NCBI GenBank assembly: GCA_016931535.1
Contig: JAFGEP010000055.1
Coordinates: 1 to 64,000 of the forward strand
Direction: 5' to 3'
DNA: 64,000 nucleotides
DNA from: Bradymonadales bacterium
Lineage (GTDB): Bacteria; Myxococcota_A; Bradymonadia; JAFGEP01
Shown: positions 1 through 9,298 of the stretch, in pieces
Position numbering within the stretch: position 1 is the first letter of the stretch
Layout of the letters: every line of letters starts with the position of its first letter
Translations under genes and position numbers: made by a program
Notes under the pieces: generated by a model
The model's input: the letters and a program-made list of their open reading frames with translations, nothing else
What the model was told of the DNA's origin: nothing
Databases searched by the model: none

Positions 1-103
1 CGGTTGGCGCGTTCTCCCTTAACGAGATTCACCTGGTAAAGATTGACTCTCTTCACCGTCCGATGGTCAGGTCACCAATCAGGACTGGCCCGGGAGTTCA
101 GGG

Positions 104-3100
104 TCAATACAACAGGATGATCGACTCGTTGCCGGGATCGGCGACGGCGAGGTCCGGGTAGCCGTCGCCGTTGTAGTCGAATCCGCCGGTCGCGGTCCAA
201 CCCGTCGTGTCACTTGGATCCGAGAGATCCACGGACCAGACGCTCGCCTCTTCGAACCGGTTTTCCAGGTTGTCGCTGGCCAGGATCACCCATAGCCCTC
301 CGGTGGGATAGTTGGTGGAAGCGGGGGCTCCCACCACCATGTCGGGTTGCCCCAAGGTGTCCTGATCGAGATCGCCGGCGAAGGCGATGGAAAAACCGAA
401 GCGCTGGGAGGGAACATCCTGGTGGACACCTGCCAGCAGGCCAAGCCCCACCCCGGACTCATAGGAGTTGATGGAGACCAGGTCGTCATATCGCCAGAGG
501 CCGACCGCAAACTCACCCTTGGGACCGGCAAGATCGGATTGACGCACGGCGATGTCCGGCAGGTAGTACTGCGAGGTGTTTCCGGCGGTTTCGACGACCT
601 CGTCGGCGTCATCGAGCGTCCAGGCACTGGTTGGGCAGGCGCTCAAAGACTCGCCGTAGTACAGGTACTGTGTGGAGTGCTTGGCGGTGGTGTAGTCGGT
701 CGAAAGGACGAGGTCGGCCCAGGAGTCTTCGTTGATGATCGCCACGCCGCTGTGGAAGGCGAAGCCTGGCGCCACCGCCTCCTCACCGATGAGGGCCAGG
801 ATGCCGTTGTCCTCGCAGTTGGACTCGGGGTCGCTGTCGTCGATGGTGAGCGAACCCCCCAGGGCGGCCCACTCTTCGGCCGAACGGCCGAGTACGATGA
901 AGACCGTGTTCTGTATCGGTGCGCCGGTCTCGCCGTCCCAGTATGCGGTCAGGACCAGCAAGTCATCGTAGGGCGACGCTCCGCTTCCCACATCCGCGAA
1001 GTTCCCTCGACCTGTTCGGGACAAGATGAACCCGGTGTTCTTGGTGAACTCCTCTGTGCTGGCGGGGCCGTTGATGGTGACATCGTGTGTGCTCAGGCCG
1101 TCGAGGTTCTCCGAGCCGAAGTAGAGGTAGACGGCGCTGTCGCCCCAGCTTCCGACGGTGAAATCGTTGAGCCCGTCTCCGTTCACGTCGCCGACCCCCG
1201 CCGAGGACATTCCAAAGGAGGCCTGGTCGTCGACCGGAGTCAGCACGAAGGGGTTGGAGGGGATGATGGGATTGGCGGGATCGGTCTCGCCCAGCATCAG
1301 CACGACGTGTCCCGGGCAGGCTAGTAAGAGGTCGTCCAGACCATCGCCGTTGACGTCGCCCAGGCTGCTCAGGACATCGTAGTCGGTCGCGCATCCGGAG
1401 ATCGGGCCGATCGTCTGGCGCTGCAGGCGGGTGCTGATGATGGGGAGGACCTCGATCCCGGCCGACCAGTTGTCCAGCTCATCGAAGGCTCGAAGGCCAA
1501 TGTGCCAGTCGGAATCGAATCCCAGCTGCTCGATGGCAAGGGCCGGGTCGTCCGGAGGGAACACCTCGGCTAATAGCTCCGCCTGGGTCTCCCAGGTGAT
1601 GATGTTGGCGGGTTGGCTACCTAGCCAGCCGTCAGGAGCCGGATCTTCGACCGCCCGGATCTCGTAGCGAGTGGCCGGACCTCCTCCCGTCGTGTCGTCG
1701 TTGACCGCCGTCCACTGGAGATCGACCCGGCCGCTCCTCTGGATGGTGGGGTCGCGGTCAACCGCAGAGAACTGGGGCTGCGGGGGCAGGTCGGCATCGG
1801 CGTTGACCGGTACGGCAGCCGTCACGGTGTTGCCGGCCTGGTCGGAGACGGCGACCTCCAGGCAGACCCCGATGGCTGATTCGGTGTACCCCTGGCACAG
1901 GACCTCCTGCTCGTCGGCGGTCGGGAATCGGACGCCGGTCAGGGTATGGGCGCCGTCGGAAGACAGGGCTCGCTGCAAGATGGGCCCCGCGCTGTCCGCC
2001 AGCACCGGACCACCGTGGTATCTCGCCGTGACCTGACCGTTGGCTGCGCCCGAGGTGGTGAAGCTCAGCGGTCCGACCAGGGAGGTTCCCTCCACGCTCC
2101 AGTCGGCAGAGGCCATGGCCAGCCGCCAGCCCAGCTCGGATCCGGCCAGGGGACCGTCGAGGGTCACCTCGGGAAAAACCAGGTCCACGGTGACGTTCTT
2201 CTGGTCGGTGGTGCCCAGGTCCAGCGTCACGGGGTTGGTGGCACGGCCGTGCATGGTAGTCTGTTGGCCATGATAGAAGTTGACCTCGAAGGTGGCAAAG
2301 TCGTCCTCACCGATGCTGTCGGACAGGACCAGGGCACAGGCGGGGTCCTCGGCGTCGAGGGCACAACCCAGGCGTAGAAAGGCGGTCTCCCCCCGACAGT
2401 AGGGATCGACCGAGCGGAGGACAACCTGGACCGCCTTGGGGTCGTCGGGCGGGGTCCCGGTGTACCCCTCGGCATTGATGTAGATGGGATTTCCCGTGGG
2501 CTCCACAAAGATCAAGCCGCATCCCCGCAAGGGCAGCGCGGGCAGGGTGTACGGGTCGGACTCGGCAGGATTGCCCGAAATATCCTTGACGGTGGCCTGG
2601 ACGGTCCAGGTCCCTCCGGGCAGGACGATCGGAACGGCGGTGGTCACCGGCTCGTCGGGAGCCGGCACCGTCTGGATGAGCGCCGAGCCTACCAGTCCCA
2701 GCCCATCTGCCGACACCCGGATCTCCTGGCCGCTCTCGGCGTAGGTGGTGACCACTTCCAGGTCCATCTCGTAGTCCACCGCCTGGGGGGGCATGATGGC
2801 GATGGTCGGGGGGCGGACATCCACGATGGGCAGGGTGATGGACGCGGTGCGCTGGTTGCAGGCGGTGTCCCAGGTGACGGCCTGGAGGGGGACGGGAGCG
2901 CCCTGGGGAATGTGGGTGTCGACCTGGATGGGGGGGGTCCCGTCGCCAATGGTAGCGGGTGAGCCCGCGAGGTGTGTCTCCTGGTACGTGAGGTGGACCG
3001 GGATCCCCGGGTTGGTATCGGTGTTGAGCCGCACCTGGGTGGTCAGGTCGTTTTCCGGGTCGCCGTCGCTGTCATCGGCGGCCAAGAGGACCATTCCGCT

Positions 3101-6100
3101 GGTCGGGTAGAGCCAGCTCAGGGTGGGGGGTGTAGTGTCGATGGCCATGCTGAGCGTGGGTGAACCGGAGGCCAGTGGGTTGTTGTGGATGTCGGAGACC
3201 ACGGCGTTGAGCTGGTGCCCTTGCTCGCTCAGGGTGGCGGTAAAGGAGTAGGTGTCGCCGGTGGTGATGCCCGAGGAGATCAGGTTCACTCCCAGGTCGT
3301 AGATCGAAACGGGTCGGTTGCCGGAGAGCCCCTCGAACTGGACGACCACGTTCGCCAGCCGGGTCGGCGCCTCGACCTGGTTGAGGAGATGGTCGGCGCC
3401 CTCACTGCAGACGGCCAGCTCCTCTTCCATGACCCAGGCGACGGTGTCGTTGGTCAGGGTCCAGGACTGGATGATGGGGCGGACCGTGTCCACGGAAATC
3501 TGGATGGCGGGCGAGAAGATCCGGGTGTCTCCAAGCACCATTTCCGCCTTGATGCGCGGTTCTCCGTCGAGCAAGGAGACGTTGTAGAAGGTTCCGCTCA
3601 GTCCGGTGGCGTTCAGGGTGGAGTGGTTCAAGGTGACCCAGCCCGTCTGGCTGCAGCTCGGTTCTCCCGGAATGCCGGTGCCTTGGGGGTCGTACAGGCA
3701 GAGCAGGATGGTCTGCCCGGGGTAGGCGGCGTTGACCACCACGTCGATGTTGCCTTGCCAGCCGTCCTGGCCAGCAGAAAGGTCGGTCAGGGTGTTGAGG
3801 ATGCTGCCCTGCTGGAGGGCGAAGAAATCCAGGGAGATCCCCGCCGACTGGACCGTGATCCGGATCGACTGGAGCGTCTGGTTGCCAGCGGCGTCCGAAG
3901 CGGCCGCCACCAGGATGAGCTCGCCATCCGGCAGAGTGACCTCGCTAAACTGGATGGTGCTGGCGGTGGGGGCGGGTATCGAAGCGGTCTCGTCGATGGC
4001 GATCCGCTGTTGGTCGTACAGCTGCAGCTCGCCGACGGCGCCGGTCACGCGGACCGAGACGTCGTACTGGATCCCGGGCTCTGTCAGATCCTGGTCGTCC
4101 TGGAAGTCGATGTGGTCACCGTCTCGTGGGCGCGAGAAGACGATGGTCGGTCCGATCCGATCCACCAGCACAGCGCGTGTCGCCGGTAGAGCGGCATAGC
4201 CGGCCCGATCCGAGCCGGTCGCTGTCAAGGTGCAACTGCCCACGTCGGGCAGGCGCTCCACCCGGAAGAGGGCCTGGTCCTGGCTGACCGTCGCGGTGTA
4301 TTCGGCATCGTACTGCGTGCCGGCGCAGTCTACGCTGAGGGTAGCGATCTGGCCGTCTTCCATTCCGGCGGTGTCCACCCAGATGTCGACCTGGTAGCCG
4401 TCTTGGGGGTCCATGTCGGGAAATCCGTTTGCCGGGCTCAGGTACATCCCCTCGGTGATGTTGTGGAAATCGAGGCTGGGGGGGGTCGTGTCCCTTCGGA
4501 CCAGGACCGTGGCCGACCGACCGGCGCCGCCCTCCACGACGGCCTGCAGGGTGTTCCACCCGTCGTGGGCCGCCAGGGAGTCGTCGGTCTCGTCCAGGAT
4601 CGGCACCTGGGGAAACAACAGCTCGCCCGTCAGGCCAGGGGTGAGCGGGTCGGAGGGCAGATCGTTTGTCACCAGCGACACGCCGATCTCTTCGGTAAGG
4701 CCGCTGCTGGTCACCAACACATCGATGCGGCCTTCCCAGCCGATGATCTGGCCGTCGAGCGGGGTGAACTCGTCGATGGTGACCTCTTGTTCATCGACCG
4801 TATAGGCGGTGACAATCTCCAGGCGGGGTAGCGGGCTGTTGACCGTGAGCTGCTGGGTGGCGGTTCCCTGGTTTCCGGCCAGGTCGCGGCCGGTTGCCAG
4901 CAGCAGGTTTTCCCCGGGGAGGAGAAAAGTGGCATCGAACTCCGCCTGCCAATCGCCTGCCGATTCGACAGCCCCAACACACCGCTCGGCCTGCTGGTTG
5001 GCGACCAGGCAGATCTCGCCTCCCAGCGGCTCCTCGTTCATCTGGACCACCAGGTCGTACAGGTAGCCGTCGTACAGGTCGGATTGCTCCAGGGTGGCCT
5101 CGGCACCGGCCGGATCGATAAAAGTCAGCTCGGGAGGCGTCAGGTCGCAGGTGACCTCCACCGAGTCCGATCCCTCGGAGCCTAGCTGGTCAGCCACGAG
5201 AACCACGATCGAATTGGGGCCCGGTTGCAGGGCGAAGGATGGGATGTACAAGCCGTTCTCGGTGAACTGCTCGGGATCGTCCAGCAGGATGCAGGGCTCC
5301 TCGTTCAGGCAGGTCCACACCTCCACCACCTCCGGATCGAGGAAGGCCGACAGGACAGTGGTCTCCTGGGCTACAACGGCCCCACTTTCCGGCTGCACGA
5401 TGACGACCCAGGGGAGATGGCTGGAGACCACCAGCCGGATCTCCTCCGAGCGCACGGCGGTCGTTCCCTGGGTGGCCGCGGCGCGGCAGAAGGACTCCCC
5501 CTCCGGCAGGGTCACCGGAACCTGGAACGGGAGGTCCTCGCCTCGGACGGCGCCGCCGATCCGCTCGTACAGGTACAGGGCGGGTCTGCGGCATTCGATC
5601 CACACCTCGGTGTCGCTTGAGATGTGGGTGGTCTCCACCTCGAACGCGGTCTGGTATCCCGGCTCCTCCGGCAGGAGGTCCCCTTCGGCCGTCAGTACGG
5701 CTCCATCCTCCGGGCTGTTGATCACCAGCTGGGGCGGCTCGATGGAAACGGTCAAGAGGATCGGGCCCGAGGTTCCCTGGGTGCCGCAGGGATCGGTGCA
5801 GCGTATCTCCAGGGTGTAGCTTTTCGATTCGAGAAAGGAGATCTGGCCCAGCAGGAACCGGCCATCCTGGTCGGTCTCATCGCTGGCGGCCTCGATCCCG
5901 TCCAGCAGCGCGGACACCTGCAGGCTGTCTGCCATCAGGGCGAGGGAGCTATCGGTACAGCTTCCTTGAACGGTGACCTGGATCCCCTCCATCTCCACGT
6001 CCTGATCTTCCAGACGGGTAATGTCCTGGGAACCGTCGGGGTAGCTCACCGTCACCAGGGGGGGCTCGGTGTCCACGTGGTAGACCAGCCCGTCCAACCG

Positions 6101-7132
6101 CCCCGAGCGCTCGGTGTTGGCGTCGAGGGCGCTCACCGAGACCAGGTTGGCCCCTTCCTGGAAGGTGGCCAGGAAGCTGACTTGCCCCTGGGACGTGGGA
6201 GCGCTCTGAGCGATCTCGTTGATGGTGAGAGTCACGTCGGAGCACTCGGTGTACACCGTGACCTGGCTCTGGTAGCCCTCGACCGAGGGCTTGAGGTCTC
6301 CGGTCGGGTCGGTGAGGTCGCATCCGGCCAGGTTCGGTTCCGGCTCGATGGTCACCTCGCAGCTACCGGTATCGACCCGAACCCGGCGGTTGGCGGAGAG
6401 CAACTGGCCGGCGTGGTCGGCGGTGGCCACCAGCAAGAGCGGAGCGGAGCGGCTCTCGGGCAAGGTGGTCGCTGCAAAGAGGGCCTTGCCGTCGGCGTCG
6501 ATGCCGGCGGGAGGGACCTGGCGGCCGCTGACCCACAGGTCTACCCGCGTCCCCATGGGCAGGTTGGTCGAACCGACGACGATATCGAACTGAAGGCCGT
6601 TGGCCAGGTTTCCGTCAGCGTCCTCCTGTGGCCCCAGCACCAGGTCGTCCTCACCGGGCTCCTCGAAAGCCAGCGAATACTCGGGGGGTTCGATCGGCTC
6701 GACGGTGAACAGGATCTCGGCGGAAGCCCGCAGGTTGCCAAGACTGTCATGCAGGCGGGCCGTCAGGGTGACCGAACCCTCGGGCAAGGTGTAGTCGGCG
6801 AAGGTATAGGTGGCGATTCCGTGAGCCGGCAGGGTTCGGATCGATCCGGCATCCGACCCCGTTTCCAGGCTGATGGTGCCACTGAGGGGACAGACCGCCA
6901 CCGAGAGTTGCACCGGGATCTGAAGCCCTTCCCGCCCGGGGTCTCGGTCGTCCAGCGCGGTGAGAGTGGCGCCCTCGGTGGGGTAGACAAAGCGCAGCTC
7001 ACAGCGGATGGGCTCTGGTGGTTCTGGATCGTTTCCACATCCCGTCATGCTCGGGATGACGAGCAGGGCGGCACACAGGATGAGCGGGGGGACAAGGTGG
7101 CGACGGGCGGGAACTTGCTGTCTTGCTTTCAT
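104..7132 (-). CDS. Giant Ig-like repeat / FG-GAP lipoprotein
   Basis: Predicted outer-surface lipoprotein of 2342 residues, probably adhesive or structural. The start is taken at an ATG opening a lipoprotein signal (basic MKARQQ, hydrophobic stretch, lipobox SMTGC with lipid Cys32); the frame stays open further upstream but that part overlaps the PqqD gene. Residues from about 40 to 1850 are many Ig-like beta-sandwich modules of about 80-110 residues with recurrent elements (a 'P.dG..l...dD.d...pGiq..v.v' opening, 'D..gN' turns, paired Cys in some). A fibronectin-III-like segment follows, and the last ~440 residues hold FG-GAP/VCBS blades with Ca-binding type motifs such as DVNGDGLDD, DVNGDGLND and DYNGDGYPD. 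No catalytic motif seen. It lies 20 bp downstream of the PqqD gene and probably shares its transcript. Exact domain count is not determined. Confidence 0.88.
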   Translation of the reverse strand: MKARQQVPARRHLVPPLILCAALLVIPSMTGCGNDPEPPEPIRCELRFVYPTEGATLTALDDRDPGREGLQIPVQLSVAVCPLSGTISLETGSDAGSIRTLPAHGIATYTFADYTLPEGSVTLTARLHDSLGNLRASAEILFTVEPIEPPEYSLAFEEPGEDDLVLGPQEDADGNLANGLQFDIVVGSTNLPMGTRVDLWVSGRQVPPAGIDADGKALFAATTLPESRSAPLLLVATADHAGQLLSANRRVRVDTGSCEVTIEPEPNLAGCDLTDPTGDLKPSVEGYQSQVTVYTECSDVTLTINEIAQSAPTSQGQVSFLATFQEGANLVSVSALDANTERSGRLDGLVYHVDTEPPLVTVSYPDGSQDITRLEDQDVEMEGIQVTVQGSCTDSSLALMADSLQVSALLDGIEAASDETDQDGRFLLGQISFLESKSYTLEIRCTDPCGTQGTSGPILLTVSIEPPQLVINSPEDGAVLTAEGDLLPEEPGYQTAFEVETTHISSDTEVWIECRRPALYLYERIGGAVRGEDLPFQVPVTLPEGESFCRAAATQGTTAVRSEEIRLVVSSHLPWVVIVQPESGAVVAQETTVLSAFLDPEVVEVWTCLNEEPCILLDDPEQFTENGLYIPSFALQPGPNSIVVLVADQLGSEGSDSVEVTCDLTPPELTFIDPAGAEATLEQSDLYDGYLYDLVVQMNEEPLGGEICLVANQQAERCVGAVESAGDWQAEFDATFLLPGENLLLATGRDLAGNQGTATQQLTVNSPLPRLEIVTAYTVDEQEVTIDEFTPLDGQIIGWEGRIDVLVTSSGLTEEIGVSLVTNDLPSDPLTPGLTGELLFPQVPILDETDDSLAAHDGWNTLQAVVEGGAGRSATVLVRRDTTPPSLDFHNITEGMYLSPANGFPDMDPQDGYQVDIWVDTAGMEDGQIATLSVDCAGTQYDAEYTATVSQDQALFRVERLPDVGSCTLTATGSDRAGYAALPATRAVLVDRIGPTIVFSRPRDGDHIDFQDDQDLTEPGIQYDVSVRVTGAVGELQLYDQQRIAIDETASIPAPTASTIQFSEVTLPDGELILVAAASDAAGNQTLQSIRITVQSAGISLDFFALQQGSILNTLTDLSAGQDGWQGNIDVVVNAAYPGQTILLCLYDPQGTGIPGEPSCSQTGWVTLNHSTLNATGLSGTFYNVSLLDGEPRIKAEMVLGDTRIFSPAIQISVDTVRPIIQSWTLTNDTVAWVMEEELAVCSEGADHLLNQVEAPTRLANVVVQFEGLSGNRPVSIYDLGVNLISSGITTGDTYSFTATLSEQGHQLNAVVSDIHNNPLASGSPTLSMAIDTTPPTLSWLYPTSGMVLLAADDSDGDPENDLTTQVRLNTDTNPGIPVHLTYQETHLAGSPATIGDGTPPIQVDTHIPQGAPVPLQAVTWDTACNQRTASITLPIVDVRPPTIAIMPPQAVDYEMDLEVVTTYAESGQEIRVSADGLGLVGSALIQTVPAPDEPVTTAVPIVLPGGTWTVQATVKDISGNPAESDPYTLPALPLRGCGLIFVEPTGNPIYINAEGYTGTPPDDPKAVQVVLRSVDPYCRGETAFLRLGCALDAEDPACALVLSDSIGEDDFATFEVNFYHGQQTTMHGRATNPVTLDLGTTDQKNVTVDLVFPEVTLDGPLAGSELGWRLAMASADWSVEGTSLVGPLSFTTSGAANGQVTARYHGGPVLADSAGPILQRALSSDGAHTLTGVRFPTADEQEVLCQGYTESAIGVCLEVAVSDQAGNTVTAAVPVNADADLPPQPQFSAVDRDPTIQRSGRVDLQWTAVNDDTTGGGPATRYEIRAVEDPAPDGWLGSQPANIITWETQAELLAEVFPPDDPALAIEQLGFDSDWHIGLRAFDELDNWSAGIEVLPIISTRLQRQTIGPISGCATDYDVLSSLGDVNGDGLDDLLLACPGHVVLMLGETDPANPIIPSNPFVLTPVDDQASFGMSSAGVGDVNGDGLNDFTVGSWGDSAVYLYFGSENLDGLSTHDVTINGPASTEEFTKNTGFILSRTGRGNFADVGSGASPYDDLLVLTAYWDGETGAPIQNTVFIVLGRSAEEWAALGGSLTIDDSDPESNCEDNGILALIGEEAVAPGFAFHSGVAIINEDSWADLVLSTDYTTAKHSTQYLYYGESLSACPTSAWTLDDADEVVETAGNTSQYYLPDIAVRQSDLAGPKGEFAVGLWRYDDLVSINSYESGVGLGLLAGVHQDVPSQRFGFSIAFAGDLDQDTLGQPDMVVGAPASTNYPTGGLWVILASDNLENRFEEASVWSVDLSDPSDTTGWTATGGFDYNGDGYPDLAVADPGNESIILLY

Positions 7133-7152
7133 ACCAAGACACTCCGGGTGGT

Positions 7153-7440
7153 TTACTCGCTGCCTGGCGTTTCCAGGCGTTCGATGGCTTCGAGCTCCAG
7201 CAACGCTCCGAGCAGCTCGACCACGTCCTGTTGGATGGTGTTCGGGTCTCCCTCGTAGCGCTCCTGCAGCGCTGCGCAAAGCTGTTCGAGGGTCCGAGGG
7301 GTGGTTTCCAGCAGCGCCCAGATCTCGGTGGCCACCGGATCGAGGATGCTGATCCGCTGGTTTCCAGGAGTGATGACTGCGGCTTCTCCCCCGAAGACTC
7401 GTGAGGCGCAGCGTGGGTTCTGGCGATAGCGTATGGTCAT
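7153..7440 (-). CDS. PqqD-like peptide chaperone (RRE-type fold)
   Basis: A 95-residue protein with the PqqD/RiPP-recognition-element pattern: N-terminal strands, then 'ISILDPVATEIWALLE' (the usual 'LN.ta..iw.lld'), 'TLEQLCAALQERY' and a C-terminal helix 'DVVELLGALLELEAIERL'. In known systems such proteins present a precursor peptide to a radical SAM or other modifying enzyme; many free-standing copies have no known partner. No precursor peptide or maturase is visible next to it; the only radical SAM gene in the window is 40 kb away. A longer form from a GTG at 7500 is possible, as neither start has a clear ribosome-binding site. It sits just upstream of the giant lipoprotein and behind a candidate promoter. 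Confidence 0.75.
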   Translation of the reverse strand: MTIRYRQNPRCASRVFGGEAAVITPGNQRISILDPVATEIWALLETTPRTLEQLCAALQERYEGDPNTIQQDVVELLGALLELEAIERLETPGSE

Positions 7441-7552
7441 GTACTGGCCGGTCAGGGGGCGGCAGGCGCCTTCATCTAGACAACTGGACCGGATCTGCAC
7501 ACCTGTTGGTGGAATCCGGCAACCGACCCCGATGGTGAACCCAGGCCCTCAG

Positions 7553-7581
7553 ATAATCCAGTTTTCAACGGTGATAGTCAA
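7553..7581 (-). promoter_or_regulatory. Candidate sigma70 promoter for the PqqD gene
   Basis: Reading the minus strand, TTGACT (7576-7581) and GATTAT (7553-7558) are separated by 17 bp. The site lies in the 161-bp gap upstream of the PqqD gene and would give a leader of about 100 nt to the ATG at 7440. Pattern match only. Confidence 0.45.
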
Positions 7582-7601
7582 TCGCGGTTGGCCGGCCGGC
7601 C

Positions 7602-8978
7602 TCACAGCCCGGCGTCACCGTTGGCTCCACCCGGTCGGCCCTTGGACCGGCCAGGATGAGATCGGGTGGTCCGGTAAAGCAGGAGGAGCAGCAGGGGCAG
7701 GACGACCATCGGATGAGCGGGTTGTGTAAGCATGGACAGGGAGTTGCAGCAGCCCTGGCTCGGCGACCGCTCTGCCATCCCTTCGGGAGAGGCCGATGAG
7801 GGGGTCGGAGCGGGAATGGGACCCGTCCCGATCTGGGCGCCCTTTCGGGCGGCTTGGGCTACACTTTCCAGGGCCGCGGCCAGCTCCGGGCGCCACAGCA
7901 AGATGCGGGCCGTGCGGGCGGGATCCCGAAACAGCGGGTTGCGATCCAGCGCTGTGAGGTAACGCTCACTTGCCAGGTCAAGATCACCCTGCATCATGGC
8001 GATGATCGCCTCGATCGCTGGGATCTCTCCCAGCACATTGGCGGTGTGCAGCGCGTCAACCGCCTGTTGGGCCTGCTCCAACCGACCCTGGGCCAGTGGT
8101 AGGAGAACCTGCAGCATGGCGATACGGGCGGTAGAACGGCCAGATTGAAAGAGATCGCGCACCCGCTCGGCGGAGCGCTCAATCTCCCCCTCCAGGTACA
8201 ACAGCGACGCCTCGATCCGATCGAAGCCGACGTTCTGGCCCAGCCGCCCTCGCGCCTCCGCGAGACGGGCGCGGCAGGCAGACAGCTCACCGCGGGCCAG
8301 CTCGATCTCGCACAGGGCGCTCTCGGCCAGGGCGGCGTCGGCCCCTTCGAGCAACCCCAGGTACAGCCCGTAGGCCTCCTCGAACCGTCCCGCCAGGCGC
8401 AGGCTGCGCCCCAGGTTCAGGTGAGCCGGCAGGAAGACCTGACCCGCCTCGGGTGGGACCATGGCAAAGTAACGGGCCGCCTCGTCATGCTCCAACAGAG
8501 TGGACAAGAGAACACCCAGCTCGACGGCGGCGCGGTAGTTTCCAGGGACCATCTCCAGGTGGTGGCGGAGGAAGGCGATGGCCTCGTCGAACCGCTGCCG
8601 GTTCCCCAGCTCCCGGGCATAGTGCAGTGCCAGTGCACTGGCCTGAGGGTTGGCGGCCACGGCGCGATCGATCAGCTCCCCGGCCTGCTCCGGTTCACCG
8701 GATAGAAACAGCTCGATCGCCCGACCGAGGATCTCCGACGGACCCAATTCACCGGCGTCGGCATCGGACGCTTGGATACCGATACCGGTGCCGGTCGCGT
8801 GGCGCTGCTCGGCGAGCCGCTCGACCGTCTGTCCCGTGGAGCCCGACGGCAGAAACCAGGCGAGAAGGAGAAGCAGGCAGCCAAGGGGGGCGATCGGCCG
8901 GCGGAAAAGGAGGTCGCCGAAGGGTCTTCCCTCCTGTCCCGGGCCGTTGTGAGCGGATCTCATGGGATCTCTGGGCAT
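7602..8978 (-). CDS. Exported TPR-repeat protein with C-terminal sorting-type tail
   Basis: A 458-residue protein. The ATG at 8978 is preceded by AAAGGA at good spacing, and followed by an N-terminal signal or anchor segment rich in Leu (around GCLLLLLAWFLPSG). The middle (about residues 80-370) is a chain of helical tetratricopeptide-type repeats, for example 'AVAANPQASALALHYARELGN' and 'FEEAYGLYLGLLEGADAAL', a scaffold for protein-protein contacts. The C-terminus has a Cys-Cys pair (GCCN, codons at 7746-7751), a hydrophobic helix (MVVLPLLLLLLY) and an Arg-rich end. That tripartite arrangement resembles MYXO-CTERM-like sorting signals, which are known to be processed by rhombosortase- or CAAX-type enzymes; the match here is by layout only. 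Partner unknown. Same direction as the PqqD and giant lipoprotein genes. Confidence 0.8.
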   Translation of the reverse strand: MPRDPMRSAHNGPGQEGRPFGDLLFRRPIAPLGCLLLLLAWFLPSGSTGQTVERLAEQRHATGTGIGIQASDADAGELGPSEILGRAIELFLSGEPEQAGELIDRAVAANPQASALALHYARELGNRQRFDEAIAFLRHHLEMVPGNYRAAVELGVLLSTLLEHDEAARYFAMVPPEAGQVFLPAHLNLGRSLRLAGRFEEAYGLYLGLLEGADAALAESALCEIELARGELSACRARLAEARGRLGQNVGFDRIEASLLYLEGEIERSAERVRDLFQSGRSTARIAMLQVLLPLAQGRLEQAQQAVDALHTANVLGEIPAIEAIIAMMQGDLDLASERYLTALDRNPLFRDPARTARILLWRPELAAALESVAQAARKGAQIGTGPIPAPTPSSASPEGMAERSPSQGCCNSLSMLTQPAHPMVVLPLLLLLLYRTTRSHPGRSKGRPGGANGDAGL

Positions 8979-9298
8979 CGGCCATCCTTTGGGTTCTTTC
9001 TGTTCGCCGAGTGAAGCCGGAGGAAATTTTTCCTTCACTCCGCCTCCCGGTACAACATCCTTGACCAGGGGTCGAGGAAGGATGGCGAGATTCCAGGAAG
9101 AATCGGCCCCCGTTCCTCTGTTCACCAGGAAGGAGCCCAGTGGGCACTGACCGGCTCGGTCCGTTGTCGGTCCACCACTGCCGGTGGCGTGGTCGCCCCA
9201 GCCTGGTCGTGGATGTTGGCCCGGTCGTTGCCGCCAGGACAGCCCCTCCCTATAATGCACAGGGTTGGTCTGGGCGGTGTAACTTTTTGGTGAGCTGA
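8979..9298. other. Divergent intergenic region with inverted repeat
   Basis: 320 bp between the divergently transcribed TPR gene and S41 peptidase gene. It holds the plus-strand promoter listed separately and an inverted repeat, GTGAAG (9011-9016) and CTTCAC (9033-9038), enclosing a second small palindrome GGAAA-TT-TTTCC (9022-9033). The repeat is placed to lie in the 5' leader of the minus-strand TPR gene. An open frame crosses the region but has no coding character. Confidence 0.5.
9228..9258 (+). promoter_or_regulatory. Candidate sigma70 promoter for the S41 peptidase gene
   Basis: A perfect TATAAT (9253-9258) with TTGCCG (9228-9233) 19 bp upstream, about 40 bp before the ATG at 9299. The -10 is convincing; the spacing is on the long side. 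Confidence 0.5.

Noticed and set aside
1..103. Possible gene end at the left edge
   Set aside because: No frame with coding character seen; only the 3' flank of the giant lipoprotein gene.
5624..7258. Long plus-strand open frame opposite the giant lipoprotein
   Set aside because: Composition is that of an antisense shadow; it covers the signal peptide region of the real gene.
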